Assembly (NCBI RefSeq): GCF_003004665.1
Contig: NZ_MUHY01000002.1
Coordinates: 44,846-108,845, forward strand
Origin: Candidatus Pandoraea novymonadis
Lineage (GTDB): Bacteria; Pseudomonadota; Gammaproteobacteria; Burkholderiales; Burkholderiaceae
DNA length: 64,000 nt
Direction of reading: 5' to 3'
How positions within the stretch are numbered: the first letter of the stretch is position 1; each line of letters starts with the position of its first letter. Of this stretch, positions 38,727-49,375 are shown piece after piece. The notes under the pieces were generated by a model, which saw only the letters and a program-made list of their open reading frames with translations, was not told the origin of the DNA and made no database searches. The translations under genes were made by a program, and so were the position numbers.

Positions 38727-39289
38727 GGGACTTGGTGTTGTTGATTGCGGAGTTGAGTTAATAAGTAGGTCTAGAAAAATATGTTGAGAAAATGAGATAA
38801 AGCATGTACCGAGATGCTTCCTGAAATGGGAGGCGACGCTTATTCTATAACAGATGCATATCGAGTTGTCATAAGTACGATGATCCAATAATCAGTTTAG
38901 ACGTGAGGCGTACATAACCTATAACTTGGATTGTTAACGAAGATTATTGCCGTGCCTATTTATTATCGTGTATGGCTGTCCCGAACATTCTTGATATTGT
39001 GGAAATAATGGAGCAGAGTATGCGTAAAAATCACTATCTTCTTTTTGCCTGTTCCTTACAGCAATATTACTTTCATTCATCATATTTATGAAGAGCGTGG
39101 CTGGCGATATCGAAAGAACCCAGGAAGAATAGGTCTTTGCACAATTTAATGACGGTTAATTTTGGGAGTGTATGCCTGGAATGGATGATGTGGTATGTTT
39201 TTACTCGATCATATAGCCTAGGGCACAGCAATGTTTAATTTTTTTGGCTTAAAGACTCTGATAAGAGGCGTATACAGGTTGCATTTTTA
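38727..39289. other. Divergent gap between ftsY and rsmD
   Basis: About 560 bp. In Burkholderia, M16-family peptidase genes usually lie here between ftsY and rsmD. I see no legible remnant in any frame. Confidence 0.45.
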
Positions 39290-39901
39290 ATGAAGAAAGC
39301 TCTCCGTTATAGGGATACTCGGAATGCGCCTCAGCAAGTCTGTATTGTTGGCGGTGATTGGAAGCGTACTCCTCTGCCAGTACCTAGAGGGGACGGTTTG
39401 AGACCAACGCCTGCTCGTGTGCGTGAGACGTTATTTAATTGGCTTGGCCAGGATATGACGGGATTATGTTGTCTCGATGCATTTGCGGGTAGTGGTGCGC
39501 TTGGGTTTGAAGCTGCATCCCGTGGTGCGCGGCGTGTCCTCATGATAGAAAATTTTGCGCTTGCAGTGCGTCAATTACGTGTCAATCAGGCCAAATTGCA
39601 GGCGGATACGGTTGAGATCGTAAAGGCCAATGCTCGCCATTTGCTTACTAGAATGGCGCCTGGAGAATTCAATATAATTTTCCTTGATCCGCCATTCAAC
39701 AGTGTATGGTTAATGGATTTTTTGCCCGTTGCTGCTCGTTTGTTGGTGCCGGATGGTGTTATTTATGTAGAAAATAATACCTCACTCAGCGCCGATGCAC
39801 TTGCGACTAAAAAATTGGTATGTGTACGCCAGGCAAAAGTTGGCACAGTTCATTATCATTTATTGGAGTTGATTCCGAATTTGGGAGAGAGGAATGAATA
39901 A
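39290..39901 (+). CDS. rsmD: 16S rRNA (guanine(966)-N(2))-methyltransferase
   Basis: Ribosomal RNA methyltransferase of 203 residues. The N-terminal RNA-contact segment is [22 protein letters not shown], followed by [11 protein letters not shown], motif [16 protein letters not shown], and the N6/N2-methylase catalytic motif FLDPPF. ATG at 39290. First of rsmD-coaD-ferredoxin on the plus strand. Confidence 0.96.
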   Translation: MKKALRYRDTRNAPQQVCIVGGDWKRTPLPVPRGDGLRPTPARVRETLFNWLGQDMTGLCCLDAFAGSGALGFEAASRGARRVLMIENFALAVRQLRVNQAKLQADTVEIVKANARHLLTRMAPGEFNIIFLDPPFNSVWLMDFLPVAARLLVPDGVIYVENNTSLSADALATKKLVCVRQAKVGTVHYHLLELIPNLGERNE

Positions 39902-39939
39902 GTGTATCGCACAAATTACCGTTACGTGGAGATGCAGGC

Positions 39940-40431
39940 ATGAGAGTGGCCGTTTATCCTGGTACCTTTGATCCATTTACGCGAGGTCATGAGGATCTAG
40001 TTCGTAGGGCCGCAGGTATTTTCGATATTCTGGTGGTGGGAGTTGCAGATAGTCAGAACAAAAACCCATTTTTTACGCTGAATGAGCGCATTGAGATTGC
40101 AGAGGAGGTGCTTGGACACTATTCGAATGTGACAGTACAAGGTTTTTCTGGGTTACTGAAGGATTTTGTGAGAAAACATCAGGCACGCGTTGTCGTGCGT
40201 GGATTACGTGTAGTTTCTGATTTTGAGTATGAATTTCAAATGGCAGGGATGAATCGTTATTTGTTACCAGATGTTGAGATGATGTTTATGACGCCATCCG
40301 ATCAATATCAATTTATTTCTGGGACGATCGTTCGCGAAATCGCCCAATTGGGTGGTGATGTCAGTAAGTTTGTTTTTCCATCCGTCGAGAAGCGACTCAT
40401 AACCAAAGTTGCTAAGACCATAGCGGTGTAA
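39940..40431 (+). CDS. coaD: Phosphopantetheine adenylyltransferase
   Basis: Fourth step of CoA synthesis, making dephospho-CoA. It has [19 protein letters not shown] with the nucleotidyltransferase TxGH, the [13 protein letters not shown] substrate loop and [14 protein letters not shown]. 163 residues. Together with coaX it shows that part of the CoA pathway is kept. 38 bp after rsmD. Confidence 0.97.
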   Translation: MRVAVYPGTFDPFTRGHEDLVRRAAGIFDILVVGVADSQNKNPFFTLNERIEIAEEVLGHYSNVTVQGFSGLLKDFVRKHQARVVVRGLRVVSDFEYEFQMAGMNRYLLPDVEMMFMTPSDQYQFISGTIVREIAQLGGDVSKFVFPSVEKRLITKVAKTIAV

Positions 40432-40471
40432 GTGTCAATCTTATTGGCATACTGCTGCAGGAGCTTGCTGT

Positions 40472-40735
40472 ATGGCGTTAATGATTATCGATGAATGCAT
40501 AAATTGCGACGTATGCGAGCCTGAGTGCCCGAACGACGCGATTTCTATGGGGATAGATATTTACGAGATTGACTCGAAAAAATGTAATGAATGCGTGGGA
40601 CATTTCGACGAGCCACAGTGTGTGCAAGTTTGTCCTGTCGAATGTATTCTTATCAATCCAGAGAACGTGGAGACCCGCGAAGCGTTACTGACGAAGTATA
40701 GGAAATTTCAGAGTTATAAATCAGGGAAGTCCTAA
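40472..40735 (+). CDS. 2[4Fe-4S] ferredoxin, YfhL-like
   Basis: An 87-residue electron carrier. Cluster ligands are CINCDVCEPECP and CNECVGHFDEPQCVQVCPVEC, where the longer insertion in the second motif is typical of the Alvin/YfhL ferredoxins. All eight cysteines are present. It follows coaD by 40 bp and converges with pth with a 4-bp overlap. Confidence 0.94.
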   Translation: MALMIIDECINCDVCEPECPNDAISMGIDIYEIDSKKCNECVGHFDEPQCVQVCPVECILINPENVETREALLTKYRKFQSYKSGKS

Positions 40736-41391
40736 TTGGTATTAGCCAATCTTGTATTGATGGCGTGGGTCGTCGTTTTTGTTTTTAACTTGTCGCGTAT
40801 AACTGGCGAGCTATGCAGGTACGTCATGGATTTTTCTATTTCACCTTTCACTATAAGATTGATAGCATAGAGTGATCGTGAAATTGCGTCGTCTATGGCC
40901 TCTTTTTCTGATTTTTTCGGCGGATCCATGACGAAGTCGGCGACTTGCTGCTGACCTCGAGGAGGCTGAAGTGAGCGTGGATGCCCTATGCCAAAGCGTA
41001 GGCGCCAATATTCCGTTGTGCTTAGGTGTACGCTTATGTCTTTTATGCCATTGTGTCCACCGCTACCACCTCCGTTTTTTAGTTTGATGCTTCCAGGAGG
41101 CAAATCAAGTTCATCGTGCACAATGAGAATTTTTTTAGGGGGAATTTTATAGAAACGTGCTAACGAAACGACTGATTGCCCTGAGCAGTTCATAAATGTT
41201 AATGGCTTCAATAACCATACATCCTGGCCTGCGACGTGTGTGTGCACTGCATGTCCGTGGAATGTCTTGTGTATTGAAAGTGATGCTCCCGTTTGATGGG
41301 CTAGTGCATCGATGAACCAAAAACCAGCATTATGCCGCGTTGAATTGTATTCAATGCCGGGATTGCCAAGTCCTACTATCAGCTTAATCAT
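40732..41391 (-). CDS. pth: Peptidyl-tRNA hydrolase
   Basis: Releases tRNA from peptidyl-tRNA that drops off ribosomes. LIVGLGNPGIEYNSTRHNAGF contains the catalytic histidine; FMNCSGQSV and VHDELDLPPG bind the substrate, and GGGSGGHNGIKDI follows. I start it at the ATG at 41391 (MIKLIVGLGNPG); another ATG 12 bp upstream is possible. 219 residues. Downstream of rplY, as in Burkholderia. Confidence 0.96.
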   Translation of the reverse strand: MIKLIVGLGNPGIEYNSTRHNAGFWFIDALAHQTGASLSIHKTFHGHAVHTHVAGQDVWLLKPLTFMNCSGQSVVSLARFYKIPPKKILIVHDELDLPPGSIKLKNGGGSGGHNGIKDISVHLSTTEYWRLRFGIGHPRSLQPPRGQQQVADFVMDPPKKSEKEAIDDAISRSLYAINLIVKGEIEKSMTYLHSSPVIRDKLKTKTTTHAINTRLANTN

Positions 41392-41411
41392 CACAATTTT
41401 CAAATGTCAGC

Positions 41412-41443
41412 AAAAAACCCGCCGGACTGTTGCCGCGGCGGGG
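41412..41443 (-). terminator. Intrinsic terminator of rplY
   Basis: On the minus strand a GC-rich stem (CCCGCCG/CGGCGGG, one bulge possible) is followed by TTTTTTG. It lies between rplY and pth, so pth needs read-through or its own promoter. Confidence 0.8.
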
Positions 41444-41486
41444 TACTTCTAACAGACTTTGGTTTTGTTGTCTCACGAGAGTACAG

Positions 41487-42107
41487 TTAGATGGCTGACG
41501 CTTCAGTTTTTCCTGGACTGTTCGATGCTTCGTCCAACATGGTGCTCATTGGCTGGACAGCTAATGAGATCAAAGGATTTTCCTGAGCGACGTGCACTGT
41601 TAGTTCTACATCGGCCGGCAGTTTTATATCTTTAGCATGAATTGATGCACCAGCAACAAGTTCTGATAGGTCAACTTCTATAAATTTCGGGAGCTTCTCT
41701 GGAAGACAACTTATATCAAGTTCTGTCGCGATGTGGCTGATGATGTTGGCAGCTAACTTCACAGCTGGCGCACTTTCGGCTCCAATGAAGTGTAGCGGCA
41801 CCTTAACGTGGATTGGCTTTTTTACATCAATTCGTTGGAAGTCAACATGTAAGATCAGTTGCTTGAACGGGTGGTGCTGCACATCACGTAACAACACTTT
41901 CTCTGTTTTACCAGACAGCTCTAGATCGAGAATGGATGAGTGAAAAACTTCTTTCTTCAGCGCATGCCATAGTGTATTGTGGTCGAGTTCGATCATTTTT
42001 GGGTCGACGTTACCGCCATACACTATGCCTGTGGTCTTGCCGGCATTGCGGAGGCGGCGGCTCGCACCCGTACCTTGCTTAGTACGCTCAAAAGCGACAA
42101 CTTTCAT
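41487..42107 (-). CDS. rplY: 50S ribosomal protein L25/general stress protein Ctc
   Basis: Long form of L25 (206 residues), which binds 5S rRNA. The N-terminal L25 domain begins [20 protein letters not shown] and includes [20 protein letters not shown]; the C-terminal TL5 beta domain follows. The start is at the ATG at 42107 with AGGAG 9 bp upstream; the frame is open 19 codons earlier. Follows prs in the same direction. Confidence 0.96.
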   Translation of the reverse strand: MKVVAFERTKQGTGASRRLRNAGKTTGIVYGGNVDPKMIELDHNTLWHALKKEVFHSSILDLELSGKTEKVLLRDVQHHPFKQLILHVDFQRIDVKKPIHVKVPLHFIGAESAPAVKLAANIISHIATELDISCLPEKLPKFIEVDLSELVAGASIHAKDIKLPADVELTVHVAQENPLISLAVQPMSTMLDEASNSPGKTEASAI

Positions 42108-42243
42108 AACAACATAACTCCTTTTACCACCCGCGACCAGGTGGGGATGATCCCGTAGCCTCAATATTGAGTTTCGGGTATAGCAAAAAAGAAAGGGTAA
42201 CGGACCGACAAAATTATTACTGCGATCTAAAAATGATTTTGAC

Positions 42244-43194
42244 TTACATGTCTGTAAATAAAGACATTACCGATTCACCACGACGGATGCGTGAAAAGGT
42301 TTCGGCCAGTAGATTTGCACAGCTTAGTTGACGAATCTTTCCCCCCTTCGTATTATCACGCAGCGGAATCGTGTCAATGACAACGACTTCGTCGAGTTCT
42401 GATTCGTTAATGCACTCCACGGCATCACCAGACAGCACCGGATGGGTACAGTAAGCATATACCAGCTCTGCACCACGTTCCTTGAGGACTTTGGCTGCTT
42501 TACATAGCGTGCCTGCAGTATCGACCATATCATCCATAATGAGGCATGTGCGACCATCAACTTCACCGATGATATTCATCACTTCTGATACGTTTGCCTT
42601 CGGGCGTCGTTTATCAATTATGGCGAGATCGCAATTCAGTTGCTTAGCCATCGCACGAGCGCGGATAACACCACCGATATCCGGGGATACGACTAGCAGG
42701 TTCTGATGATTATGTTTTCGTACATCGCTCAATAAAATTTGAGATGCGTAGATATTGTCGACTGGGATGTCAAAGAAACCCTGAATTTGGTCGGCATGCA
42801 AATCCATCGTAATAATTCGCTCGACCCCCGCAATTTGCAACATATTGGCAACGACCTTTGCCGAGATTGCAAAGCGTGCTGAACGAGGACGTCTGTCTTG
42901 GCGGGCGTAACCAAAATAAGGTATAGCGGCAGTGATACGACCAGCTGATGCACGTTTGAGTGCATCAACCATGATTAACAACTCCATCAGGTTGTCATTC
43001 GCAGGTGCGCAAGTGGATTGCAGTACGAAGATAATTTTTTCGCGTACGTTTTCCTGGATTTCAACTTGAATCTCACCATCGGAGAAACGATTGACCATCG
43101 CTTTTCCAAGGGGAATACCTAGGTTCTTGACGACCTCTTGAGCGAGGTTGGGATTGGCATTCCCGGTGAACACCATCAGGTTATCACTACTCAT
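42244..43194 (-). CDS. prs: Ribose-phosphate pyrophosphokinase
   Basis: Makes PRPP for nucleotide, histidine and tryptophan synthesis. It has [53 protein letters not shown] and the PRPP loop [12 protein letters not shown]. 316 residues, family length. Preceded on the same strand by tRNA-Gln and ispE. Confidence 0.97.
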   Translation of the reverse strand: MSSDNLMVFTGNANPNLAQEVVKNLGIPLGKAMVNRFSDGEIQVEIQENVREKIIFVLQSTCAPANDNLMELLIMVDALKRASAGRITAAIPYFGYARQDRRPRSARFAISAKVVANMLQIAGVERIITMDLHADQIQGFFDIPVDNIYASQILLSDVRKHNHQNLLVVSPDIGGVIRARAMAKQLNCDLAIIDKRRPKANVSEVMNIIGEVDGRTCLIMDDMVDTAGTLCKAAKVLKERGAELVYAYCTHPVLSGDAVECINESELDEVVVIDTIPLRDNTKGGKIRQLSCANLLAETFSRIRRGESVMSLFTDM

Positions 43195-43242
43195 CTGGCT
43201 ACCTGCGGGACGTGATACGAATGCTGAAAAACAGAAGAAAAC

Positions 43243-43319
43243 TGGCAGGGGAGGAAGGACTCGAACCCTCGCATGCCGGAATCAAAATCCGGTGCCTTAA
43301 CCAACTTGGCGACTCCCCT
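43243..43319 (-). tRNA. tRNA-Gln (anticodon UUG)
   Basis: On the minus strand a full cloverleaf can be folded. The acceptor stem AGGGGAG pairs with CTCCCCT, followed by discriminator G and encoded CCA. The anticodon arm CCGGA-TTTTGAT-TCCGG gives UUG, and the T arm is GAGGGTTCGAGTCCTTC. The usual tRNA-Gln starts with U1-A72; here it is A1-U72. It sits between ispE and prs, as in Burkholderia. Confidence 0.95.
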
Positions 43320-43333
43320 ACGCTAACCGTAAT

Positions 43334-43360
43334 CTTTATTGCATTTTAAATGCAATAAAG
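43334..43360. repeat. Perfect 13-bp near-palindrome after ispE
   Basis: CTTTATTGCATTT and AAATGCAATAAAG are exact complements separated by one T. It lies between the ispE stop and tRNA-Gln. It may form a hairpin or a processing site in the ispE-tRNA transcript. Confidence 0.6.
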
Positions 43361-43365
43361 CAAAT

Positions 43366-44238
43366 CTATGATGCAAAATCAAACATCGGATGTTGACTCA
43401 GGCTGGTGGTTACCTTACTAAGCCAGATTGCCGGCAGTTGCTTATTTGCCGTTTGCGCTTCTTCTAATGTATCAAATACCCCAAATACACTAGAACCCGA
43501 TCCGGTCATACGTGCAGCCACAGTGAAATTGGAAAACCAGTCTAGCACTGCAGCGACTTCCTTGTATTTACCAACCACAACGGACTGCATATTGTTACAC
43601 CCGAACAGCACATCATTCCTGTTTCTTGCAACATGCTCCATGAAACCCGTAGTTTTGCAGGCCTTTGTGTTCCTTGTCAACAGGGAAGAGTGAAATATTT
43701 TATTTGTAGAAACATGAACTCGAGGGTTGACAACCATGAAATACCGTTTTGGCAAGTTTATGGCCGTCAATATTTCCCCTAAACCCTCACCAAATGCATT
43801 GTTTCCAAACACGAAAAATGGAACGTCGGCGCCAAGTTTAAGTGCGAGTTTTTGTAGCTGAGCACGGGGCAGATTGAGTTGCCACATACGATTAAGTGCT
43901 AGGAGTGTTGTTGCGGCGTCAGAGCTACCCCCGCCTAGTCCTGAGCCTTGTGGAAGTCGTTTTTCGATAGTGATATCGACTCCGAAGCTGATTCCGTAAT
44001 GTTGCTGCAGCAAAGATGCAGCACGGACAGTGAGATCTTGCTCGGCCGGGACGCCGGGCAAGAGATTTGTGTGGACTACGGCGCCATCATGACGCCTCTC
44101 AAAATGCAGCGTGTCGGTCCAATTGATAAGCTGAAATGCGGTTTGTAGTTCGTGGTAGCCGTTTGGACGTCGTCCTATGATGTGTAGAAAGAGGTTTAGC
44201 TTTGCGGGTGCTAAACAGTCACGCAAGATTTCGTACAT
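43366..44238 (-). CDS. ispE: 4-diphosphocytidyl-2-C-methyl-D-erythritol kinase
   Basis: GHMP kinase of the non-mevalonate isoprenoid pathway. It has [20 protein letters not shown] at the N terminus, the ATP loop [18 protein letters not shown], and [14 protein letters not shown] near the end. 290 residues. Part of the lolB-ispE-tRNA-prs run; about 40 bp after lolB. Confidence 0.96.
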   Translation of the reverse strand: MYEILRDCLAPAKLNLFLHIIGRRPNGYHELQTAFQLINWTDTLHFERRHDGAVVHTNLLPGVPAEQDLTVRAASLLQQHYGISFGVDITIEKRLPQGSGLGGGSSDAATTLLALNRMWQLNLPRAQLQKLALKLGADVPFFVFGNNAFGEGLGEILTAINLPKRYFMVVNPRVHVSTNKIFHSSLLTRNTKACKTTGFMEHVARNRNDVLFGCNNMQSVVVGKYKEVAAVLDWFSNFTVAARMTGSGSSVFGVFDTLEEAQTANKQLPAIWLSKVTTSLSQHPMFDFAS

Positions 44239-44278
44239 GAATGATGAATGAGTCTAATGTAGAAGACATGGGTTATGA

Positions 44279-44872
44279 TTATTCGTCGATAACGAGCTTT
44301 GCAGAAAACAGCGTACCGTCGTCTACGGTACGTTTGATGTTAAGGCGTTTGACACGTGTAGGTGTGGACTCGAAATATGATTGATACTCGATGGTCCATC
44401 CATCTTGGATGAGACGCGTGACGCGACCTGATTTTGGATCGCGAGTTATTTGTGCGAGGGAACCTGGAGCTTGTTGTATTTGTAGCCAATAGCGAAGCCC
44501 TGAGACTGGCAGTCTAAAGCCAAATGTTTTTTGCATAACATCCTCTATTCGGAGTCCCGTCAATGGCGATTTGCCGCGCAAGGTGACCGATGCATCGTAT
44601 AGTGTGCTACGAATAGTCAATTGTGTTTGACCAAATAGATCTAGAAATTGTACATCCACCGTTTCTCTTGATTGCTTCCAAATGAAGTTCCCATAAGTGT
44701 TGAGAGGACTCTCGTATTGTCCGTAATGAATCGAAAATCGGCCACGATAAATCTGGATATCCATACTTTCATCGCTTGTCAGGGGATTGTGTGCTGTTAT
44801 CTTGGCACATCCAGCAGTGGTGACGAATATCATGGTAATAAGAAGTTGACTCCAGAAAGATGTTTTCTTCAT
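44279..44872 (-). CDS. lolB: Outer-membrane lipoprotein LolB
   Basis: Accepts lipoproteins from LolA and inserts them into the outer membrane. It starts at the ATG at 44872 with MKKTSFWSQLLITMIFVTTAG and lipobox TAGC (Cys22); the frame is open 29 codons upstream. The LolB core shows YRGRFSIHYG and LRYWLQIQQAPG. 197 residues. Follows the TPR gene by 68 bp. Confidence 0.9.
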   Translation of the reverse strand: MKKTSFWSQLLITMIFVTTAGCAKITAHNPLTSDESMDIQIYRGRFSIHYGQYESPLNTYGNFIWKQSRETVDVQFLDLFGQTQLTIRSTLYDASVTLRGKSPLTGLRIEDVMQKTFGFRLPVSGLRYWLQIQQAPGSLAQITRDPKSGRVTRLIQDGWTIEYQSYFESTPTRVKRLNIKRTVDDGTLFSAKLVIDE

Positions 44873-44940
44873 TTTTCTATTGGATCGCTTCCTTTCGGAG
44901 ATCGAGCTGTGTGCAGAGATTTTTTGGAGCAATCGGTGTA

Positions 44941-46809
44941 TCACGGTGTATAACTGCAATTGTAGCGTTTGAGTGTTGAGCGTAGCGTCTCGTCGTCAGC
45001 ATCAATTTTCATCGCATCGAGCCATATTTTTCTAGCCTCATCTTTTTGGCCTAATTCCCAGAGGACTTCACCCAGATGTGCTGCGATTTCGGTTTGTGGT
45101 TGAATTGCGTAAGCTTTACGTAGTAGATTTAGCGCGGCCTTCTTGTCGCCTAGGCGATACTTGATCCACCCAAAGCTATCCATAATATGTGGATCTTGCG
45201 GCGAGAAGTTGATTGCTTTTTTTAGTAATTTGAGTGCTTCCGGCAGATGTTTTTTTCGTTCTGCCAGTGAATACCCAAGGGCGTTATATGCCTGTGCATT
45301 GTTGGGCTGATCGGCTATGATTTGGCGCATTGATTTTTCCATTACATCGTGATGACGATTTAGCTCTGCAACCATGCCGTATTGGTATAGTAAACTCATG
45401 TCGTTTGGATGAGCTTCGACCTCGACACGGAGTAGCTTTTCGGCGTCATCGTAGCGTTTAACTCTGACTAGCACGTCTGATTGTGCACGTTTGAGTACGA
45501 GTTTTTCACGAGCATCGTTCAATTCGATACTCTGGATTAGCGTTAGAGCCTCATCAATCTTTTTTTGCTGTATAAGCAGATCTGCGCGGTATATCTGCGC
45601 AAGTAAATAAGTATGACTTTCTTCCTTGATCTTTAATAACCAATTTTCTGCACTGATGTAATCTTTTTTGTTTTCTGCAATCTGCGCCAGATAGAGATAA
45701 GCTTGGGAAGGATCGCTGTTCTGAGCTTCTGCCTCTATCACGTATTGATGTAAATAGTCTTTGGCATGTGCTTGATGCTTGCTATGCAGATTGATAAGTG
45801 CCACAGCCATCAATATCGACAATTCATTCGGATATCGTTTTTTCAATATTTCGAATTGTTTTTGCGCTTCCTCAAGTTGATTATGAGATAGCAGTACCTT
45901 AATGTAAGCAAGCCGCGCTTCTTTTGCATCAGGGTTGCACGTTAAGAAGCTTTGCAGCATAGTTGGCAAATGAGTGTTTGCGCTCGGACGGAGCTGCGCA
46001 AGGAGAACAACAGGTTCCTCATAGTGGGGATTAAGTTTAAGGGCTTTTTCTAGTGATATGCGTGCCCCTCTGATATTTCCAGCTTCGATTTGTGCACGAC
46101 CAATTGCTAATAAGGCTTCCGGTCTATGCATGTCATTTACGAGAATTCTTTTGAGTGATTCCACACTTTTAGCTCGATCAGGGGAGCGTGCGAGCATTTT
46201 CTGTATTTCTAGTATAGCCAGACTACGACGTGCTTCGGGAAGTTTCTTTAACTTAGCCAAGAATAGAGGCTCGGCTTCTGTAAGATGACCGGTAGTAACT
46301 TCTAGGCTGGTTAATAGTTGCGATGAGGGACCTTCTTCTTTTTGTTCAAGTTTGTGCCACAAACGTGCTGCGAATAGTGCATCACCCAGTTGACCAGCAC
46401 CTAGAGCTATTTCAGTGGCTCTGTGAGCCATACGTGGATCTTTTGTTTTTTGACTCAGAATGAGATAGGTGTTATATGCAGGAGCCATCTGCCCCCGCTG
46501 CATACTGATTTCCGCTGCTAGTATCTTGAACAGGATTTCACTGCTTAGTGTGATTTTTGGCAGCTGCTCTTTTAGGCTGTTGGTCGTTACGTCCTGTTCA
46601 TAATCGGTTAGTAATAACTCGTTTTTCCAGGAAGCTGTCAATTTTTGCGTATCTTGCGCCATGGTTAGCGTACTGCTAGCGATGGCGAGGATCGTCGCAC
46701 AAAGTGCGATCTTACAAGAGAGTCCGATGCGTAGGGAGGCTCTAGTGGAGATAGCACAAAGACATGAAGACAAGTGAATAGAAGAGGTAGGCATAGAATT
46801 CTGTATCAT
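44941..46809 (-). CDS. TPR-repeat protein
   Basis: A periplasmic helical-repeat protein of roughly 620 residues. An N-terminal signal or anchor (IALCATILAIASSTLTMAQ) is followed by about ten tetratricopeptide repeats; clear ones are ALLAIGRAQIEAGNIRGARI, AQAYNALGYSLAERKKHLPE and HIMDSFGWIKYRLGDKKAAL. Its place just before lolB is conserved in Burkholderia. The start is uncertain: ATGs at 46809 and 46794, and a TTG at 46860, are possible. Function unknown beyond protein binding. Confidence 0.85.
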   Translation of the reverse strand: MIQNSMPTSSIHLSSCLCAISTRASLRIGLSCKIALCATILAIASSTLTMAQDTQKLTASWKNELLLTDYEQDVTTNSLKEQLPKITLSSEILFKILAAEISMQRGQMAPAYNTYLILSQKTKDPRMAHRATEIALGAGQLGDALFAARLWHKLEQKEEGPSSQLLTSLEVTTGHLTEAEPLFLAKLKKLPEARRSLAILEIQKMLARSPDRAKSVESLKRILVNDMHRPEALLAIGRAQIEAGNIRGARISLEKALKLNPHYEEPVVLLAQLRPSANTHLPTMLQSFLTCNPDAKEARLAYIKVLLSHNQLEEAQKQFEILKKRYPNELSILMAVALINLHSKHQAHAKDYLHQYVIEAEAQNSDPSQAYLYLAQIAENKKDYISAENWLLKIKEESHTYLLAQIYRADLLIQQKKIDEALTLIQSIELNDAREKLVLKRAQSDVLVRVKRYDDAEKLLRVEVEAHPNDMSLLYQYGMVAELNRHHDVMEKSMRQIIADQPNNAQAYNALGYSLAERKKHLPEALKLLKKAINFSPQDPHIMDSFGWIKYRLGDKKAALNLLRKAYAIQPQTEIAAHLGEVLWELGQKDEARKIWLDAMKIDADDETLRSTLKRYNCSYTP

Positions 46810-46860
46810 GTTTTTAGGAATTGTAACGCGACAGATGCAATGCAGTCTAACCTTCTCCAA

Positions 46861-47328
46861 GGTTTACAGACATGTCTTTGTCCGAGGAAGTCTAAAGTAT
46901 GTGTTGCAAAATTGTGTCATATACTCCAGTGATGCACGTACCTTGATACATTATTGATGATTGTCACCTTTCCATATTTTAAGAATCTCTTTCAACGTTA
47001 TGTGGTTCATACCTCTCACAATGAATTAGACTTTCTGCAGAGATTTTTTAGATACATCATTTCTTGTTGCATCTCAAAAAGCCATTTAGGGGGATTTTCC
47101 GTTTCTGGCAGCGGAGAAAAGTCTACGCCATTGTTTGTCTGTTTCGTATGTACTTTTATAGGATTGACGGCACAGTGATCGAGAAAGATGATAGCTTGAT
47201 AGCTGACTTTATAAGTCAGCTATCCTAGGTCTTTGAGAAGCTCATTCTCCGAATTGTGTCGATGCAATAATCGATATCCTCTGCTTACATTGGTTGCAAT
47301 CAAAGACGTTTAGAACACTTTATAGGAT
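46861..47328. other. Divergent gap upstream of mutY
   Basis: About 470 bp. In Burkholderia mutM lies here before mutY; no recognisable MutM segment remains. A 12-bp perfect hairpin is at 47198-47224. Confidence 0.5.
47198..47224. repeat. Perfect 12-bp stem-loop
   Basis: GATAGCTGACTT and AAGTCAGCTATC are complements with loop TAT, 105 bp before mutY. There is no T-tract. It may be the terminator left from a deleted gene. Confidence 0.6.
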
Positions 47329-48462
47329 ATGAAAGAACCACTTACTGAAATTTTCGCGGCCTGTTTGGTGGCCTGGCAAGCCGAGTATGGCCGCCATAAT
47401 TTGCCTTGGCAAAACACCCGTGATGCCTATCGTATTTGGCTATCGGAGATTATGCTCCAACAGACACAGGTTGCCACTGTCATTCCATACTATACGCGCT
47501 TCCTTGAACGTTTCCCAAATGTAGAGACATTGGCGGTGGCAACGCAAGATGAAGTGATGGCCCTTTGGGCCGGGTTGGGGTATTACTCACGAGCGCGTAA
47601 TTTGCATAAATGTGCACAGTCAGTGATGGATAGGCATGGAGGGGTATTCCCAGAGAGTGTCGAGATGCTAATTCGATTGCCTGGCATTGGGCGATCAACG
47701 GCATCCGCGATTGCTGTGTTTGCTTACGACGCGCAGGCAGCAATTCTCGACGGTAACGTGAAACGAGTGCTAGCACGAGTATTCGGTATTGAGGGATTTC
47801 CTGGTACACCGAAGGTGGAGCGAAAGATGTGGGCGCTTGCTGAATCATTGCTGCCTGCGGCTGATCTGGCGGCGTACACGCAAGGCATGATGGATCTTGG
47901 CGCAACTTTGTGTAGTCGGGTTAATCCTCGTTGTGAGGCATGTCCATTCGATACGTATTGTTTTGCGCATGCCACTGGCCGCGAACATGCTTTGCCGACA
48001 CCAAAACCAAGAAAGTTACAATCGGAGCGTTTCGTCGACGTTCTCGTGTTATGTGCTGACACATCCGTGTTGTTTGAGCGAAGGCCTGATAGTGGCATTT
48101 GGGGTGGTTTGTGGAGCTTTCCAGAATTGACAGCGTTGAATGACTATGAACCGAAAGATGATGCTGTACTTCGAGCGAGTCTGACGGCATCCGCTGAGAG
48201 ATTTGGTAAAGTGCTTTACATGATGCCTCTTGCGCCACTTTGGCACATTTTTACACATTTCAAACTATTTTTGCGACCATGGTTAGTGGTCATGAAAGAG
48301 GTTGCTGTGTTAAGTGATGGTTTCAGACACTTCATGTGGTTGTCTGAGAACGCCATAGACACTGTAGGCTTGCCATCTCCAATTCGTCAGATCATCGATA
48401 CTCTCTATGTTAACAAGCGTCACGCAGTTCTCGATGTCGCACGAGGACGCTTGACTCCGTAA
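47329..48462 (+). CDS. mutY: Adenine DNA glycosylase MutY
   Basis: Removes adenine mispaired with 8-oxoguanine. Catalytic Glu40 is in [11 protein letters not shown], the helix-hairpin-helix is [12 protein letters not shown], and the catalytic aspartate is in [10 protein letters not shown]. The [4Fe-4S] ligands follow CX6CX2CX5C ([17 protein letters not shown]). A C-terminal NUDIX-like 8-oxoG domain ends the 377-residue protein. It overlaps the convergent rapZ by 53 bp. Confidence 0.95.
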   Translation: MKEPLTEIFAACLVAWQAEYGRHNLPWQNTRDAYRIWLSEIMLQQTQVATVIPYYTRFLERFPNVETLAVATQDEVMALWAGLGYYSRARNLHKCAQSVMDRHGGVFPESVEMLIRLPGIGRSTASAIAVFAYDAQAAILDGNVKRVLARVFGIEGFPGTPKVERKMWALAESLLPAADLAAYTQGMMDLGATLCSRVNPRCEACPFDTYCFAHATGREHALPTPKPRKLQSERFVDVLVLCADTSVLFERRPDSGIWGGLWSFPELTALNDYEPKDDAVLRASLTASAERFGKVLYMMPLAPLWHIFTHFKLFLRPWLVVMKEVAVLSDGFRHFMWLSENAIDTVGLPSPIRQIIDTLYVNKRHAVLDVARGRLTP

Positions 48463-49279
48463 TGAATTGTTCGCGTAGTTTTTCTGCAATATAGACGGAT
48501 CGGTGTTGTCCACCTGTGCAGCCAATGGCAATGGTCAGATAGCTCCGATTATCTCTTATAAAGCTCGGGAGCCATTTCTGAAGATAGACGGCGATGTCGT
48601 AGATCATCTCAGAAACTTCCGGAATAGCACAGAGAAAATCGATGACGGGACGGTCAAGTCCAGTGAGTGATTTTAATTGACTGTCGTAGTATGGATTGGG
48701 CAGTGATCGGACATCGAACACAAAATCAGCATCGAGCGGTACTCCATTTTTAAATCCAAAGGATTCGAACATCAGAGTGAAACTAGTTTGATCATGTTGG
48801 ACAAATTCCTTGATCCAACAGCGCAGGTTGCTTGCGCGCAGGTTGCTGGTATCAATCTGATGACCTAGTTCACTTAAGTTACTAAGTAGTTCACGTTCTT
48901 TCCCAATGGCTTCAACCAGTGAAGCATTCGGTGATACTGTGTTAGCGGAGGAGACTGAAGATAACGGATGCCGGCGGCGTGTTTCTGAGTAGCGTTGTAC
49001 CAGTGTTTGCGTGGTAGCATTCAGGAAAAGCACGGGTACATCATGTCCCAAACGCCGAAGTCTATCGACAATTGATGGGAGATCGGCTAGTGATTCCACG
49101 TTGCGTGCATCGATGGAGACGCCTAGCCTGGGACAGTTTTGGGTGCTAAGGTACTCAGCTAGTGCTGGTAGAAAGCTCGACGGAAGATTATCAACACAGT
49201 AATACCCTGCATCTTCAAGTAAATTAAGCGCGAGAGATTTTCCGGATCCGGAAATACCGGTGATAAGAACGATGTTCAT
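48410..49279 (-). CDS. rapZ: RNase adapter protein RapZ
   Basis: Nucleotide-binding protein (YvcJ/RapZ family, 289 residues). Walker A is [11 protein letters not shown] (residues 8-18), and [10 protein letters not shown] and the C-terminal [14 protein letters not shown] are hallmarks. In E. coli it steers RNase E cleavage of GlmZ; here the RNA target is unknown. It belongs to the ptsN-hprK-rapZ cluster of beta-proteobacteria. Confidence 0.95.
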   Translation of the reverse strand: MNIVLITGISGSGKSLALNLLEDAGYYCVDNLPSSFLPALAEYLSTQNCPRLGVSIDARNVESLADLPSIVDRLRRLGHDVPVLFLNATTQTLVQRYSETRRRHPLSSVSSANTVSPNASLVEAIGKERELLSNLSELGHQIDTSNLRASNLRCWIKEFVQHDQTSFTLMFESFGFKNGVPLDADFVFDVRSLPNPYYDSQLKSLTGLDRPVIDFLCAIPEVSEMIYDIAVYLQKWLPSFIRDNRSYLTIAIGCTGGQHRSVYIAEKLREQFITESSVLVRHRELRDAC

Positions 49280-49375
49280 TATTAAATTCGTGAGACGAAC
49301 TCAGAATGGTATGTGATTCTGTCGACACTTTTTCTTAAGTAACTGGTGACTGATATTGGACCCGACCCGTATCTT

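Noticed and set aside
47480..48258. Several open frames of 69-141 codons opposite mutY
   Set aside because: All are overlapping antisense shadows of the mutY coding sequence; the composition follows mutY codons.
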